The notes below the pieces were generated by a model that did no database searches, was not told the origin of the DNA, and was given only the letters and a program-made list of their open reading frames with translations. Below, piece by piece: positions 1 to 12,469 of a stretch of DNA of 64,000 nucleotides. The translations under genes were made by a program, and so were the position numbers. This DNA comes from Alloteropsis semialata (lineage: Eukaryota > Streptophyta > Magnoliopsida > Poales > Poaceae), in assembly GCA_004135705.1 (NCBI GenBank), contig CM014275.1, positions 58,724,454-58,788,453 on the forward strand, in the 5' to 3' direction. Each line of letters begins with the position of its first letter. Position 1 is the stretch's first letter.

Positions 1-2
1 TG

Positions 3-605
3 AATTGGTCAGAAACTGGGGAACGGAAAATATTTGGACCCGATCTAGTTCAAGAAGCGGAAGAGAAAGTGAGAATCATTCAATTAAATCTCAAAGACGC
101 TCAATCTCGTCAAAAGAGCTATCATGACAAAAGGAGAAAGCCATTAGCCTTTGAAGTTGGTGATCATGTATATCTTCGAGTCTCACCAACTAAAGGAGTT
201 CAAAGGTTTGGAGTAAAAGGGAAGTTAGCTCCTCGATATATTGGACCCTATCCAATTCTTGAAATTTGCGGACCAGTGGCATACAAGATTCAACTTCCAC
301 CTAATCTTGCAGCCATCCACAATATCTTTCATGTGTCTCAACTTAAGAAATGTCTGAGAGTCCCCACTGAAAATGTAGCACCAGAAGAAATCCAACTCGA
401 GCTAGATCTCACTTATGAAGAACGTCTGATTAAAGTGCTCGATCAAAGGGAGAGAGTGACCCCACGTCAGACTATCAGGTTTTACAAAATCCAATGGAGC
501 AATCACTCTGAAGAAGAAGCTACATGGGAGAAAGAGTCCTACTTGCAATCCAAGTATCCGGGTTTCCTCGACTCTGAAGTAAGCTACCTAGCCTTCCCGC
601 ATTAA
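3..605 (+). CDS. Ty3/gypsy chromovirus polyprotein, C-terminal part (integrase tail plus chromodomain)
   Basis: The frame is open from base 3, so this is the 3' end of a gag-pol frame that starts left of the window; there is no true start codon here. The translation carries an integrase C-terminal GPY/F-type module (LAPRYIGPYPILEI, then IFHVSQLKKCL). About 40 residues later comes a chromodomain-like block (FYKIQWSNHSEEEATWEKES). This order is typical of chromoviruses, where the tail helps guide integration to chromatin. The stop at 603-605 lies about 35 bases before a purine-rich tract and the LTR. The frame looks intact as far as it is visible. The long adjacent LTR suggests the Tekay/Del group; that is inference. 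Confidence 0.9.
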   Translation, partial: NWSETGERKIFGPDLVQEAEEKVRIIQLNLKDAQSRQKSYHDKRRKPLAFEVGDHVYLRVSPTKGVQRFGVKGKLAPRYIGPYPILEICGPVAYKIQLPPNLAAIHNIFHVSQLKKCLRVPTENVAPEEIQLELDLTYEERLIKVLDQRERVTPRQTIRFYKIQWSNHSEEEATWEKESYLQSKYPGFLDSEVSYLAFPH

Positions 606-639
606 ATACCGCACCAGAATCTCGGGACGAGATCCTTTT

Positions 640-651
640 AAGGGGGAGGGC
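640..651 (+). promoter_or_regulatory. Polypurine tract of the chromovirus
   Basis: A purine-rich run (AAGGGGGAGGG) sits directly before the TGTAAC that begins the LTR, the expected place for the plus-strand primer of reverse transcription. Confidence 0.75.
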
Positions 652-3600
652 TGTAACAGTCCAAAAATTTAAAAGTGTTGTCAAGCTAAATCCTTGTCAT
701 GACCACATCATAACCACATGCCCTGATAAATTTTTAGGTACAAAAATAAGCATGAAATAACATTTTTTTTCTATTGATGTGCTTTCTGTGTGGTTTAATT
801 GCAATTAATCTCAAATAAATGCAATTAAAGTAAATAAATTATTCCATTGGGGTAATTAGTAGAAAAACATGTCAAGGATGTCAAACAACTCAAATTGGAA
901 TGTTAAACACTTTTACTTAAGTAAATTATTCCATAATTGCATTGCAAGGTTAACGCTTCAAAATTTTCTAAGTATTGAAAGCTGAAATCTTGCCCAAAGT
1001 ACCTATATTTGACCACACTATAAAATTAGTAAAACAAAATGAATATTTGGTCATAATAGCAAATTGGAAACTTCAGATTATCTACTTTCCAATGGTATAT
1101 TGCTCACTTGCTAATTTTAGGTCTAACTTGTTCAAAATCATGGTCAATTTCTGGTCAAACTGCAATTCAATGGAAAAATTCAGAAAATTCAGAAAAATTC
1201 TTGTTTTTCCCAAACTTTGCTCAGCTATATCTCTTAATCTGTTGAGAATTAGAAGGTGTCCATATAACGAAAGTTGAAGCTGGTAGTCCCCTCCACAACT
1301 TTGTCAATTTGAGCTCGGCCAAAATCTCCACAGTTTTGGAGATAATTGCTATAGAATGTCAGCCAATTTTCGCGTTTCAAATCTTTAAACTGAAGCTCTT
1401 CTCCTTCCTCCATTCATGGCCGACAGGAGCAGCGCCCAAACTCCACGTGCGCTTCGATTCCTGAGCTCCGCTAGCAGCCAAGCCAATGCCATGGCTCCCC
1501 TCTCCCTCCTCCCCACGACGCCCCAACCCTCGGCTTGTCTTCTCTCCCACGCCACATCCACCTCCATGGCCACCAATGGAAGAGCAGAACAGCCACCACC
1601 AGAACCAGGCCCTGCCCACCGCCCCTCCTGCCCAACGAGCGTCGAGCGCCACCGCCCAGGCTGCCCAATCGCGCCGCCCGTCCCCGGCTTTCCCCTATAA
1701 AAACCTGGGCCGGCGCTCACCAATTTCACTCATCCCTCTCCATTCTTCCCCACCGAGCAAAGGGCGTTCCGACCCAAATTCCGGGCTGTCCACCACATAC
1801 CCCTCCAATTCATCGCAGCCATGGCACCCTCACGACCTCGGTTCCGTCCCTGAACCACTCCCAGCCCGAGCCCCATCTTCCCCCACTGGGAATCGTAGAT
1901 TTTCAGGCCACCATTGCTTCTAAACAAACCGAGCTCGAGCTGCACGTGTAACTCCACCCTACGGCCATTCTCCGCCCTAGCTGACCCCCAAAACGGAATC
2001 ATGGTGAGTCACTGATGCTCCCGCACCTTTCGCCTCCTTTTTCCACTGAGCAGGACCCTTGCTGCTCATCGCCGGCCTGCTGCACGGCCAAACTGAGCAA
2101 CAGCAAGGTCCGTTCTGTTCCAAGGTAGAAGAAGGACCCACTTGCGAGTCATCAGTACTATAGGGGGTGTTCCATAAAAGTCCAGGGACCTATAAGTAAA
2201 TCTGTGAAATGTTTTTCCTTTTCCTTTGTTTAAATCGGCAGAAAACGGTTTAATGCATATAAAATCGTAGAAAAATGCTAAAAATATGAAACCACTTTTG
2301 TTAGCTTCCTTATAAACAGATCTACACAGTGGTAGGTCATGAACTCATGGAGTCTTGGCCTATGAATTTATTTCTTTTATGTAAGGAAAACACTAAAGGA
2401 ACTGAAGAAATGCATAATAATCATTCTGTGTATGTGAAAATTGAAACCACATGGAATAGCTTTGTTTTGATCAGTAGAGCTTTGTGGGATTGTTGTTCAA
2501 CATATCTTATATATGTTTTCCTATAGTTTATATGCACACATGGTTAAAAGGAAAGAAAAATCCATTAATACTTATACTGCACTAAAAATGCTGGAATGTT
2601 TACCATGGTGTGTTCTGTGACATGTAAATGCTCTGTCAAAATCTCAGATACATAAAGCATGTGTATATTTAATTATGATTTAATCGTATTACTAGCTGTT
2701 TTATAGTAAATAAATCCTTAAATATTCTGTACACCTTAGAAAAATCTGAAAAATTCACAGTAGCTCCCTCTGTTATAAACCTAAGTACAGTAAAAATATC
2801 AGCTTCTTTGGATGCTTGTAGATTTAATTAAATTTTTCCAACAGTAGCTACTAATGGCTGTCCAAATAAATATAAAATAGTGAATTAAAGTATGGCAAAC
2901 ACCCTGGAAAACATGTTTAATTGTTTATACTTCAGAAACATGCTTGCTGTAATCTTTATTCATGCAAATATGTTTCCTATGCTTTATTCGCTAAACTATG
3001 CAAGAAAAAGGCTTAGAAATAATTAAATAAGTGATATCGATGAACACTTAATTCTAATATAAATATACTCAGTTAATTTCTGCCACATGTATAATTGAGT
3101 TGCTGCAATCTTAAGACTAATGAGTATGCTGGTGAAAACACTATGAATCTTATGCATGTGCATACGTGTAGATTTCGCGCTAGCTGACGGAACCTACGAG
3201 CTGGTGGCCCGGTCCGAGAGTGAGCAGCTTGAAGCCGACGCTACTCCGACTCCCCAAGACCAGGACCAAGTGCCGGGTAGTGCCCCACGCTGTGACGAAG
3301 GCAAGCACCGGAGCATATGACCCTTATGTTTTGAAATGTCATTACTTTTTCTATGTTTACCTTGCTTGTGCATTTAAGTTTCAGGAGTTGTTTGAAACCT
3401 TAGATGCATGATCCATAGGTACCCAAGTTCTTACTAGTAATGCTAGGTCGTTAGCTTGCTATGCTAAAATAGGACTCGGTAGAAGTCGAGTGACTTCTCG
3501 TCACTCGCGAGATATAGGTTTCCCCCTTATGTTGGAATCATGAGGAAATTAGTGGATGGGTTTTATGCGATAACTCGTGGTGGTTGATCGTCCCGTCCAC

Positions 3601-4734
3601 CTACTGATTTTGGTTAAGGATGAAATGTGTGGCGATGTTGGTCAAGCTTTTGAAAGTACTAGTCGTATGCCGTGAAATAATGGAAAGCGGTAAACCGATG
3701 TACCAACTGGAACTGACGTTTGACTTTTCCCCACTCCTTTGGGCGAGGGCGAAGATGGCGGGTGTAGTAGTGGTCGCAGGCCAGCTCTGCCTGGGGCATC
3801 TGGGGTTGTGGGGCTTTGCACCCGATTGGAGTGGGCTCTGCGCAAATGGCAGGAAAAGGCGGGAAAGGTTGTTGCGTGAGGACCGGGGTGTCGCTCACGT
3901 GACGTGCGATTAGGTTGTCCCATGCATGGTGTAAAACCGACTTAAGTTGTCCGTCCTTCACGGTTACATGAAGCTGCTTGATCTCTTTTCACACTGTATT
4001 AATCAAGAGGAATTATGGAGATGAATAATGAATATGGTTGAACTATGATATTAATTGTTTGTCACCACCATGATTGATTTAGTCAGGTGCAAACCTAGTT
4101 AATGGTTAGGGCCACAATAAAGGGATGCTAAAACTTGAAAACAAGGACCAACTCTTAGTCACTATTGGCAAAACAATCCCCTCAGTCAAAAAGCCTTGCA
4201 TGTCTAGGAGTTGAAATATTCTTATTTCAGTCGGGTAAGTCTTGCGGATATTAGTATACTCAGCTTTGCTTGTGGCTCAACTTTCAGATGATGATGATGC
4301 CTATAACTCTGTTGATGCTTTGACTTGGCCGTGTACCCTGCCTCCCGGTTGGACCATGGAGCTAGAGTCGTTCTCCCCGGGAAGGGAGAACGAGGAGTGA
4401 TGTCATGCACATCATGGCACCACTAGTATCGTCGTCTAGAGTTATCGTTTTATTTCCGCTGTGCAATGAACTCTGGTCTGTAATAATGAAGTACTAAAAC
4501 TCATTTTATGTCATCCATGTGAACTATTGTGATGTAATAAATGGTGACTTGTATCATCTGTGCTCACCGTCGAGTGAGTCTCGCTGCTATCGGGTTTCTC
4601 GATCAATGATTACCGGTAGTTTAATCGGGACGTTACCCGACAGGCTAGCACGATTAACACGGTTGAAGTGTTTGAGGACCTAAAGGATTGGTCTCATGTG
4701 CTTGAACGGGATTAATTGGGGCAGGTCTGCTACA
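652..4734 (+). repeat. 3' LTR of the chromovirus, about 4.1 kb
   Basis: The LTR begins TGTAACAGTCC just after the polypurine tract and ends GTCTGCTACA where telomere-like repeats start, so it has TG...CA ends. Its length of about 4083 bases fits the long LTRs of Tekay/Del-type chromoviruses. The 5' LTR lies outside the window, so the LTR pair and the target-site duplication cannot be compared. Inside are a TATA box near 1696 and a GC-rich block at 1380-2000. The many short overlapping frames in that block show no protein family, and I treat them as chance. Confidence 0.8.
1696..1702 (+). promoter_or_regulatory. TATA box of the LTR promoter
   Basis: TATAAAA lies in a C-rich stretch, followed 25-40 bases later by pyrimidine-rich sequence (ACTCATCCCTCTCC) that could hold the transcript start. 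This is the usual layout of an LTR promoter. Confidence 0.55.
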
Positions 4735-7700
4735 GGGGATAAGGGTTTTTAGTGTTTAGGGTTTAGTGTTTATTGTTTAGGTTTATAGTTAGGTATTTTA
4801 TGTTTGAGATTAGGATTAGGGTTTGGGTTTAGGGTTATGTGATGGTGATAAGGGTTTAGAGTTTATTGTTTAGGTTTATGGTTAGGTATTTTATGTTTGA
4901 GATTAGGGTTAGGGTTTGGGTTTAGGGTTATGTGATGGTGATAAGGGTTTTTAGTGTTTAGGGTTTAGAGATTAGTGTTTAGGCTTAGGGTTTAGGGTTT
5001 AGTGTTTAGGGTTTAGGGTTTAGGTTTAGTGTTTAGGGTTTAGAATTTGAGCTTAGGTTTAGGGTTATGGTTTATGATTTTGGATTAGAGTTGGGGTTTA
5101 ATGTTTAGGGTTAGGGTTTAGGATTCAGAGTTTAGGGTTAGGGTTTTATGTTTGGGATTAGGGTTAGCATTTGGGTTTATGGTTATGTGATGGTGATAAG
5201 GGTTTTTAATGTTTAGGGTTTAGAGTTTAGTGTTTTGGTTTACGATTAGGGTTTTACGTTTGAGATTTGGGTTAGGGTTTCAGTTTAGGGTTATGTGATG
5301 GTGATAACGGTTTTAGTGTTTAGGGTTTATTTAGTGTTTAGGTTTATGGTTTAGGGTTTTGTGTTTAGAGTTTAGAGCTTAGTGTTTAGGTTAACTATTA
5401 CAGTTTTAGGTTTGAGATTTGGGTTAGTGTTTGGGTTTAGGGTATGTGATGGCGATCGATAACGGTTTTTAGTGTTTAGGGTTTAGGGTCTAGGTTTAGG
5501 GTTTAGTGTTTAGGGTTTAGGGTTTAGAATTTGTGCTTTGGTTTAGGGTAAGGGTTTATGTTTCTGGATTAGAGTTGGGCTTTAGTGTTCAGGGTTATGT
5601 CATGGTGATAAGGGTTTTTAGTGTTTAGGGTTTAGAGTTTAGTGTTCAGGGTTTGGGGTATAGGTTTAGTGTTTAGGGTTTAGAATTGGCGCTTCGGTTT
5701 AGGGTTTCGGGTTAGGGTATTATGCTTGAGATTAGGGTTGGCATTTGGGTTTAGGGTTATGTGATGGTGATTAGGGTTTTTAGTGTTTAGGGTTTAGAGT
5801 TTAGTGTTTAGGTTTACGATTAGGGTTTTACGTTTGAGATTAGGGTTAGGATTTGTGTTTACGGTTATGTTATGGTGATAAGGGTTTTGGTGTTTAGGGT
5901 TAAGAGTTTAGTATTTAGGTTTACGGTTAGGGTTTAGTGTTTGAGATTAGGGTTAAGGTTTGGGTTTAGGGTTATGTGATGGTGATAAGGGTTTTTAGTG
6001 TTTAGGGTTAGGGTTTTTTGTTTGAGATTAGGGTTAGCATTTGGGTTTAGCATTTTGTGATGGTGATAAGGGTTTTTAGTGTTTAGGGTTTTGAGTTTGG
6101 TATTTTGGTTTACGATTAGGGTTTTACGTTTGAGATTAGGGTTAGGGTTTCGGTTTAGGGTTATGTGATGGTGATAAGGGTTTTAGTGTTTAGGGTTTAA
6201 AGTTTAGTGTTTAGGTTTATGGTTTGTGGTTTTGTGTTTAGAGTTTAGAGCTTAGAGTTTAGGTTTACAGTTACGGTTTTAGGTTTGAGATTTGGGTTAG
6301 TGTTTGGGTTTAGGGTATGTGATGGTGATAAGGGTATTTAGTGTTTAGGGTTTAGTGTTTGGGTCTAGGGTTTAGTGTTTACAGTTTAGGGTTTTTGTTT
6401 AGTGTTTAGCGTTCAGAATTTGTGTTTAGGTTTAGGGTAAAGGTTTATGTTTCTGGATTAGAGTGTTCAGGGTTATGTCATGGTGATAAGGGTTTTTAGT
6501 GTTTAGGGTTTAGAGTTTATTGTTTAGGTTTATGGTTAGGTATTTTATGTTTGAGATTAGGATTAGGGTTTGGGTTTAGGGTTATGTGATGGTGATAAGG
6601 GTTTTTAGTGTCTAGGGTTTAGAGTTTATTATTTAGGTTTATGGTTAGATATTTTATGTTTGAGATTAGGGTTAGGGTTTGGGTTTAGGGTTATGTGATG
6701 GTGATAAGGGTTTTTAGTGTTTAGGGTTTAGAGATTAGTGTTTAGGCTTAGGGTTTAGTGTTTAGGGTTTAGGGTTTAGGTTTAGTACTTAGAGTTTAGA
6801 ATTTGAGCTTAGGTTTAGGGTTATGGTTTATGTTTTTTTTGATTAGAGTTGGGGTTCAATGTTTAGGGTTAGGGTTTAGGATTCAGAGTTTAGGGTTCGG
6901 GTTTTATGTTTGAGATTAGGGTTAGCATTTGGGTTTATGGTTATGTGATGGTGATAAGGTTTTTAGTGTTTACAGTTTAGAGTTTAGTGTTTTGGTTTAC
7001 GATTAGGGTTTTATGTTTGAGATTAGGATTAGGGTTTTGGTTTAGGATTATTTGATGGTGATAAGGGTTTCAGTGTATAGGGTTTAGTGTTTAGTGTTTA
7101 GGTTTATGGTTTAGGGTTTAGTGTCTAGAGTTTAAGCTTAGTGTTTAGGTTTATTATTACGGTTCTAGGTTTGAGATTTGGGTTAATGTTTGGGTTTAGG
7201 GTATGTGATGGTGATCGATATGGGTTTTTAGTTTTTAGGTTTATGGTTTAGGTTTAGGGTTTAGTGTTTAGGGTTTACAATTTGTGCTTTGATTTAGGGT
7301 AAGGTTTTATGTTTCTGGATTAGAGTGTTCAGGGTTATGTCATGGTGATAAGGGTTTTTAGTGTTTAGGTTTAGAGTTTAGTGTTCAGGGTTTGGGGTAT
7401 AGGTTTAGTGTTTAGGGTTTAGAATATGCGCTTCGGTTTAGGGTTTAGGGTTAGGGTTTTATGCTTGAGATTAGGGTTGGCGTTTCGGTTTAGGGTTATG
7501 TGATGGTGATAAGGGTTTTTAGTGTTTAGGGTTTAAAGTTTAGTGTTTAGGTTTACGATTAGGGTTTTACGTTTGAGATTAGGGTTAGGATTTGTTGTTT
7601 ATGGTTATGTTATGGTGATAAGGGTTTTTAGTGTTTAGGGTTAAGAGTTTAGTATTTAGGTTTATGGATAGGGTTTAATGTTTGAGATTAGGGGTAGGGT

Positions 7701-9334
7701 TTGGGTTTAGGGTTATGTGATGGTGATAAGGGGTTTTAGTGTTTAGGGTTTAGAGTTTATTGTTTAGGTTTACGGTTAGGTATTTTATGTTTGAGATTAG
7801 GGTTAGGGTTTGGGTTTAAGGTTATGTGTTGGTGATAAGGGTTTTTAGTGTTTAGGGTTTAGAGTTTAGTGTTTAGGTTTAGGGTTTTGGGTTTAGGGTT
7901 TAGTGTTTAGGGTTTAGGGTTTAGTGTTTAGGGTTTAGGGTTTAGTGTTTAGGGTTTAGGGTTTAGGGTTTAGTGTTTAGGGTTTAAGGTTTAGGCTTAG
8001 TGTTTAGGGTTTAGAATTTGGGCTTAGGTTTAGGGTTATGGTTTATGTTTTTTGATTAGAGTAGGGGTTTAATGTTCAGGGTTAGGGTTTAGGATTCAGA
8101 GTTTAGGGTTAGGGTTTTATGTTTGAGATTAGGGTTAGCATTTGGGTTTAAGGTTATGTGATGGCGATAAGGGTTTTTCGTGTTTAGGGTTTAGAGTTTG
8201 TTGTTTAGGTTTACGGTTAGGTATTTTATGTTTGAGATTAGGGTTAGGGTTTGGGTTTAAGGTTATGTGTTGGTGATAAGGGTTTTTAGTGTTTAGGGTT
8301 TAGAGTTTAGTGTTTAGGTTTAGGGTTTTGGGTTTAGGGTTTAGTGTTTAGGGTTTAGGGTTTAGTGTTTAGGGTTTAGGGTTTAGTGTTTAGGGTTTAG
8401 GGTTTAGGGTTTAGTGTTTAGGGTTTAGGGTTTAGGCTTAGTGTTTAGGGTTTAGAATTTGGGCTTAGGTTTAGGGTTATGGTTTATGTTTTTTGATTAG
8501 AGTAGGGGTTTAATGTTCAGGGTTAGGGTTTAGGATTCAGAGTTTAGGGTTAGGGTTTTATGTTTGAGATTAGGGTTAGCATTTGGGTTTAAGGTTATGT
8601 GATGGCGATAAGGGTTTTTCGTGTTTAGGGTTTAGAGTTTGGTGATTTGGTTTACGATTACGGTTTTACGTTTGAGATTAGGGTTAGGGTTTTAGTTTAG
8701 GGTTACATGATGGTGATAAGGGTTTTAGTGTTTAGGGTTAAGAGTCTAGTATTTAGGTTTACGGTTAAGGCTTTATGTTTGAGATTAGGGTTAGGGTTAT
8801 GTGATGGTGATAAGGGTTTTTAGTGTTAAGGGTTTAGAGTTTGTTTAGGTTTACGGTTAGGTATTTTATGTTTGAGATTAGGGTTTGGGTTTAGGGTCAT
8901 GTGATGGTGATAAGGTTTTTTAGTGTTTAGGGTTTAGAGTTTAGTGTTTAGGTTTACGGTTAGGTATTTATGTTTGTGATTAGGGTCGGGGTTTGGGTTT
9001 AGGGTTATGTGATGGTGATAAGGGTTTTTAGTATTTAGGGTTTAGAGTTTAGTGTTTAGGTTTACGGTTAGGGTTTTACGTTTGAGATTAGGGTTAGGGT
9101 TTAGGTTTAGGGTTATGTTACAGTGATAAGGGTTTTTAGTGTTTAGGGTTAAGAGTTTAGTATTTAGGTTTATGGTTAGGGTTTAATGTTTGAGATTAGG
9201 GTTAGAGTTCGGGTTTAGGGTTTTGTGATGGTGATAAGGGTTTTTAGTGTTTAGGGTTTAGAGTTTATTGTTTAGGTTTACGGTTAGGTATTTTATGTTT
9301 GAGATTAGGGTTAGGGTTAGGGTTAGGGTTTAGT
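4735..9334. repeat. Degenerate telomere-like satellite with higher-order structure
   Basis: About 4.6 kb is built of variants of TTTAGGG and TTTAGTG, with recurring spacers such as ATGTGATGGTGATAAGGG and GTTTGAGATTAGGGTTAG. The basic cassette recurs at roughly 90-120 bases. At a larger scale, diagnostic variants recur about 1.75 kb apart: TTTAGAGATTAGTG near 4967 and 6727; GATGGCGATCGAT near 5449 and GATGGTGATCGAT near 7208. A near-identical 441-base tandem duplication lies at 7761-8641. It is bounded on both sides by retrotransposon LTRs. The degeneracy and the spacers argue against a functional telomere. It is an interstitial or subtelomere-derived array. Confidence 0.9.
7761..8641. repeat. 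441-base tandem duplication inside the telomere-like array
   Basis: Copy 1 (7761-8200) and copy 2 (8202-8641) both run from TGTTTAGGTTTACGGTTAGG to CGTGTTTAGGGTTTAGAG and share rare variants, including TTATGTGTTGGTGATAAGGG and GATGGCGATAAGGGTTTTTC. They look almost identical by eye, far closer than the rest of the array. Confidence 0.85.
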
Positions 9335-9339
9335 GTAAT

Positions 9340-10952
9340 TGTTGGTATTTCTTAGCATCACCGCTTAGAGTAGTGATGGTACTAGAGATACTTCATCGTA
9401 AATCTAGACGTTACAGATATTCTGCATGCGCACAGAAGTACGTTGTAGCATTTCACCCGGGAGTATTCCAGAGTATTGTTATTTGTTTATCCGCAGGGGA
9501 AAGCATTTAGTTAATGAGAGGTGTCATCCAATGCATTTACTTACAACAACATTAATATACCATAATCTAAACAGGGGTAAATGATATAGAAGTGAATGGG
9601 TAATGTGACACACAGAAGTTCATTGCTCATCATTATGGTAGTCTTAGTTAGTAATAATACATTAGTATAGAATACAAAGGGTTCATTAGCATCATACATA
9701 TGGGACTTGGATATACTACAATACCCTATACAAGCTCATTCAATGATCATATGCAAGAGGACATATCGAGGTATCCAGTGGTTCCCTCATCAAGGGACGA
9801 CAGTAGGACGTCTTATCATAAAGGCCTAATACCCACTCCCGAACGTGGAGGATTACAAAGGACGGACAGGGCTGTCACCACCTGCCGCCTACCTCTTCTA
9901 ATCTGTGGGGCAGCGGTACCCTCAATAGTATTCCATATTCTAAACACCATGCTTCCAATATGAGATACAACTCTATCTATCACGTTAATAAATAGAGCAA
10001 CCAAGAGGCACATTGAGCCAATGTCATAGCATACATTCACTTGAATAAGGTGCAAGACATAAGTAATATATACTAAGTGGATAAGGTATAACTGAGGCAT
10101 ACAACATAAGTATGAAGGTATTTCCATTAAGCTCAGAGTATTACAAGTAAGAGAATACAAGAACTGAACTCTAGAACTTACCAAGACTCCTTCGGAAGCC
10201 CTTCAGAAAATCTAATACTATGACTATCACTACTAAGACTAAGACTAAGCTTGAAGCAAAGGAGAGCTCTTCTTCTAGTGTGTGTTTGAGTACGGCCCCC
10301 TTTGCAGTAGGCGGTTGGAGCCGGCCAGAGGCGGTTGTGGCAGTTTGGAGGTGGGCCTAGGTCAGCCGACCCTTAGATCCACCGTCTTCAGCGTTCCACG
10401 GCTCAGATGGACTCCTGATGGCGGTTTATAGGTACGGGTCAAGGGGGGAGCGAAACGGCCGCAGGGCCAAGTTGGCCGACCTAGCCAGGTCGGCCGACCT
10501 GGTTCCATCGCCTTTCTGCCCCACTCTTCTCTGGTAGACTACCATGTGGGTCCTTATGACGGTTCTAGGTGGGTATACTTCGTTTGGGTGCAATTGAGTT
10601 GAGTTGTGGGCCCTTCAATCCGTGGGAGTGACACGTGGCTCATCCTCACCCTTGACTTGAACCAACCATGTTCCAACATGCATGATCATCGCCTAGTGTG
10701 CTTCTTGACCTGTGTGGAGGATGGGCTCGATTGGGGTCCAGGCCCGGCCGGTCGCCCGACCTAGCCAGGTCGGCCGACCTGGGTCTGTGCCTAGTTTTGT
10801 CCATCTTTTGCACTGTAGTCCCTGTACTCAAATATATTCTAGATATGCATGGTATAATATCATTTGAATACAAATGTCTAAGTTATGCCTTGATCTTTAT
10901 TGGTTTTCTGAGGGTATTGACGGTCGGATTTTCGTTATAAGGACCGTTAACA
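9340..10952 (-). repeat. 3' LTR of the gag-protease element
   Basis: About 1613 bases run from TGTTGGTATTTC to CCGTTAACA, so the TG...CA ends read correctly on either strand. The first 430 bases match the second LTR at 14945 with only scattered differences. It contains two copies of an 18-base perfect palindrome (10485-10502 and 10765-10782). Confidence 0.85.
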
Positions 10953-10964
10953 ATTCCCCCAAGC
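10953..10964 (-). promoter_or_regulatory. Polypurine tract of the gag-protease element
   Basis: The plus strand reads ATTCCCCCAAGC, which is a purine-rich GCTTGGGGGAAT on the element's own strand, directly next to the LTR. Confidence 0.7.
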
Positions 10965-12469
10965 TTAGCCTTTTGCTCGTCCTGAGCAAAGACTAGAACT
11001 TTTAGGCTCAGTAGATCAGGAGTTGCTTCCTCATTACTCCTCAAAAGTACCAGTGGTTCAGCAAGATATTCTACCAAGAATTGAATAAGCTGGTAAAATA
11101 AACTTTCCTTATTACCTTGGCCTTTTATGGGGCTTGTAGCTTCTCCTTGTCTTGGGCGGTTGGTGGCCAGAATGACTTGGACCAAGCACTTTGCCTTGTA
11201 CCTTGCTTGACAATCATACCGGAGGTTTTGGGATTTTTTTTCAAAAAGGAAAAGTTTCTTAGGTGGCACTCTCAAGTCACTCAAGGTGTATTTCGTTACC
11301 AAGTTCCTCTCTCAACTCTCATGTCACTCATTAGAGTGGAGTTTGTACTAGGAGAGCTGTATAGCATACTTGTAGTGCACATATTGTAAAGTCAAAACCA
11401 GGATTCAAAGAGAAATAAGTCATACTCTCAAACCAAGATGTGCACGTGTGTAGGTGGCATGGTAAATGATAGCTCCTTTTTACATGTTCCTCTTCCCCTA
11501 GTAGAGGTTGCTTTTAGAGACATGGCTATATTATTTGAACCAAGAGCCTTCATGTGCTCCACTCTTTTTTTTCACATAGTTGGACCTTCATGTGTCCAAA
11601 TTTTTTTTCATCAGCCCATGTCTCTTTTTGCAATATAGTTGGGGAAGAGTACCATACTTTATGTAGAATTTTTATTTGGTGGATGGATAGGTATCATGTT
11701 CACTTCTGGAGTCGAAGTGTAACATGTATAAGGTGGTGTGTAAGTGATCTTGGCTTTTAAAGCATGAAGTGAATCTCTAAAAATCACAACAACCTTGACA
11801 AAACTCAATGCAAAAGCAAGTAGCTCGTGTAGGGGTTTAAAACAATATGGGCTCTGGTAGGGAATTTAATCACTATAAGGAACTCTTTATTTTATTTTTA
11901 AAAGAGAAACTTCCGGTTATCAAATCTAGCTTAGTAAGATCTTAAGGTAACTCAGGTCTTATCATATCATAGGCAACAACAACCTAGACTAGAGCTTGCA
12001 TATGCTACCCACAGATAGACCAGATAACAGAAAAGATCATGCTCGACCAGCAAACCCAAAGCTTAGGAGAATAGCAGGTTGAAACATAGGTACAAGAGAG
12101 AAATAAGAGCAACTATTCATCATGTCCAAAATAACGATTTAAGCATAGACTCAAAACATTAAGGGACTGGCCTGGATAGCTCTCATTTACTAACTTTATT
12201 CGAAAGAAAATTTTATTCAATAATACTTACCTGAGTTGGGGGTCCTCCCCCAAGCTAGTTTGTTGACACCGATGAACCTGTCGGCACAGGAATCGTGTTT
12301 TACGTCGTCGAGTGAAGACGTCTCCGATGTAAGATTTCAACTTGATGAAGCAGCATCAGACCCTAGAGATGAGGATACAGATGATTTAACCCGCCATACC
12401 TGTTTTACCTTTTTCTGGCGGTCGATAGCTTGTTCCGGTGTTTTCTTCCCCTGTGCCTTCGCACCTCAT
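10965..12469 (-). other. Internal tail of the gag-protease element, no recognised gene
   Basis: This 1.5-kb stretch lies between the protease stop and the polypurine tract. It holds only short frames; none shows reverse transcriptase, RNase H or integrase motifs. In an autonomous relative, pol would sit here. Confidence 0.6.

Noticed and set aside
1377..2002. Cluster of overlapping short frames on both strands
   Set aside because: They lie in the GC-rich promoter part of an LTR and show no protein family.
4735..9334. A true chromosome end
   Set aside because: Repeats are degenerate, carry spacers and continue into other sequence on both sides.
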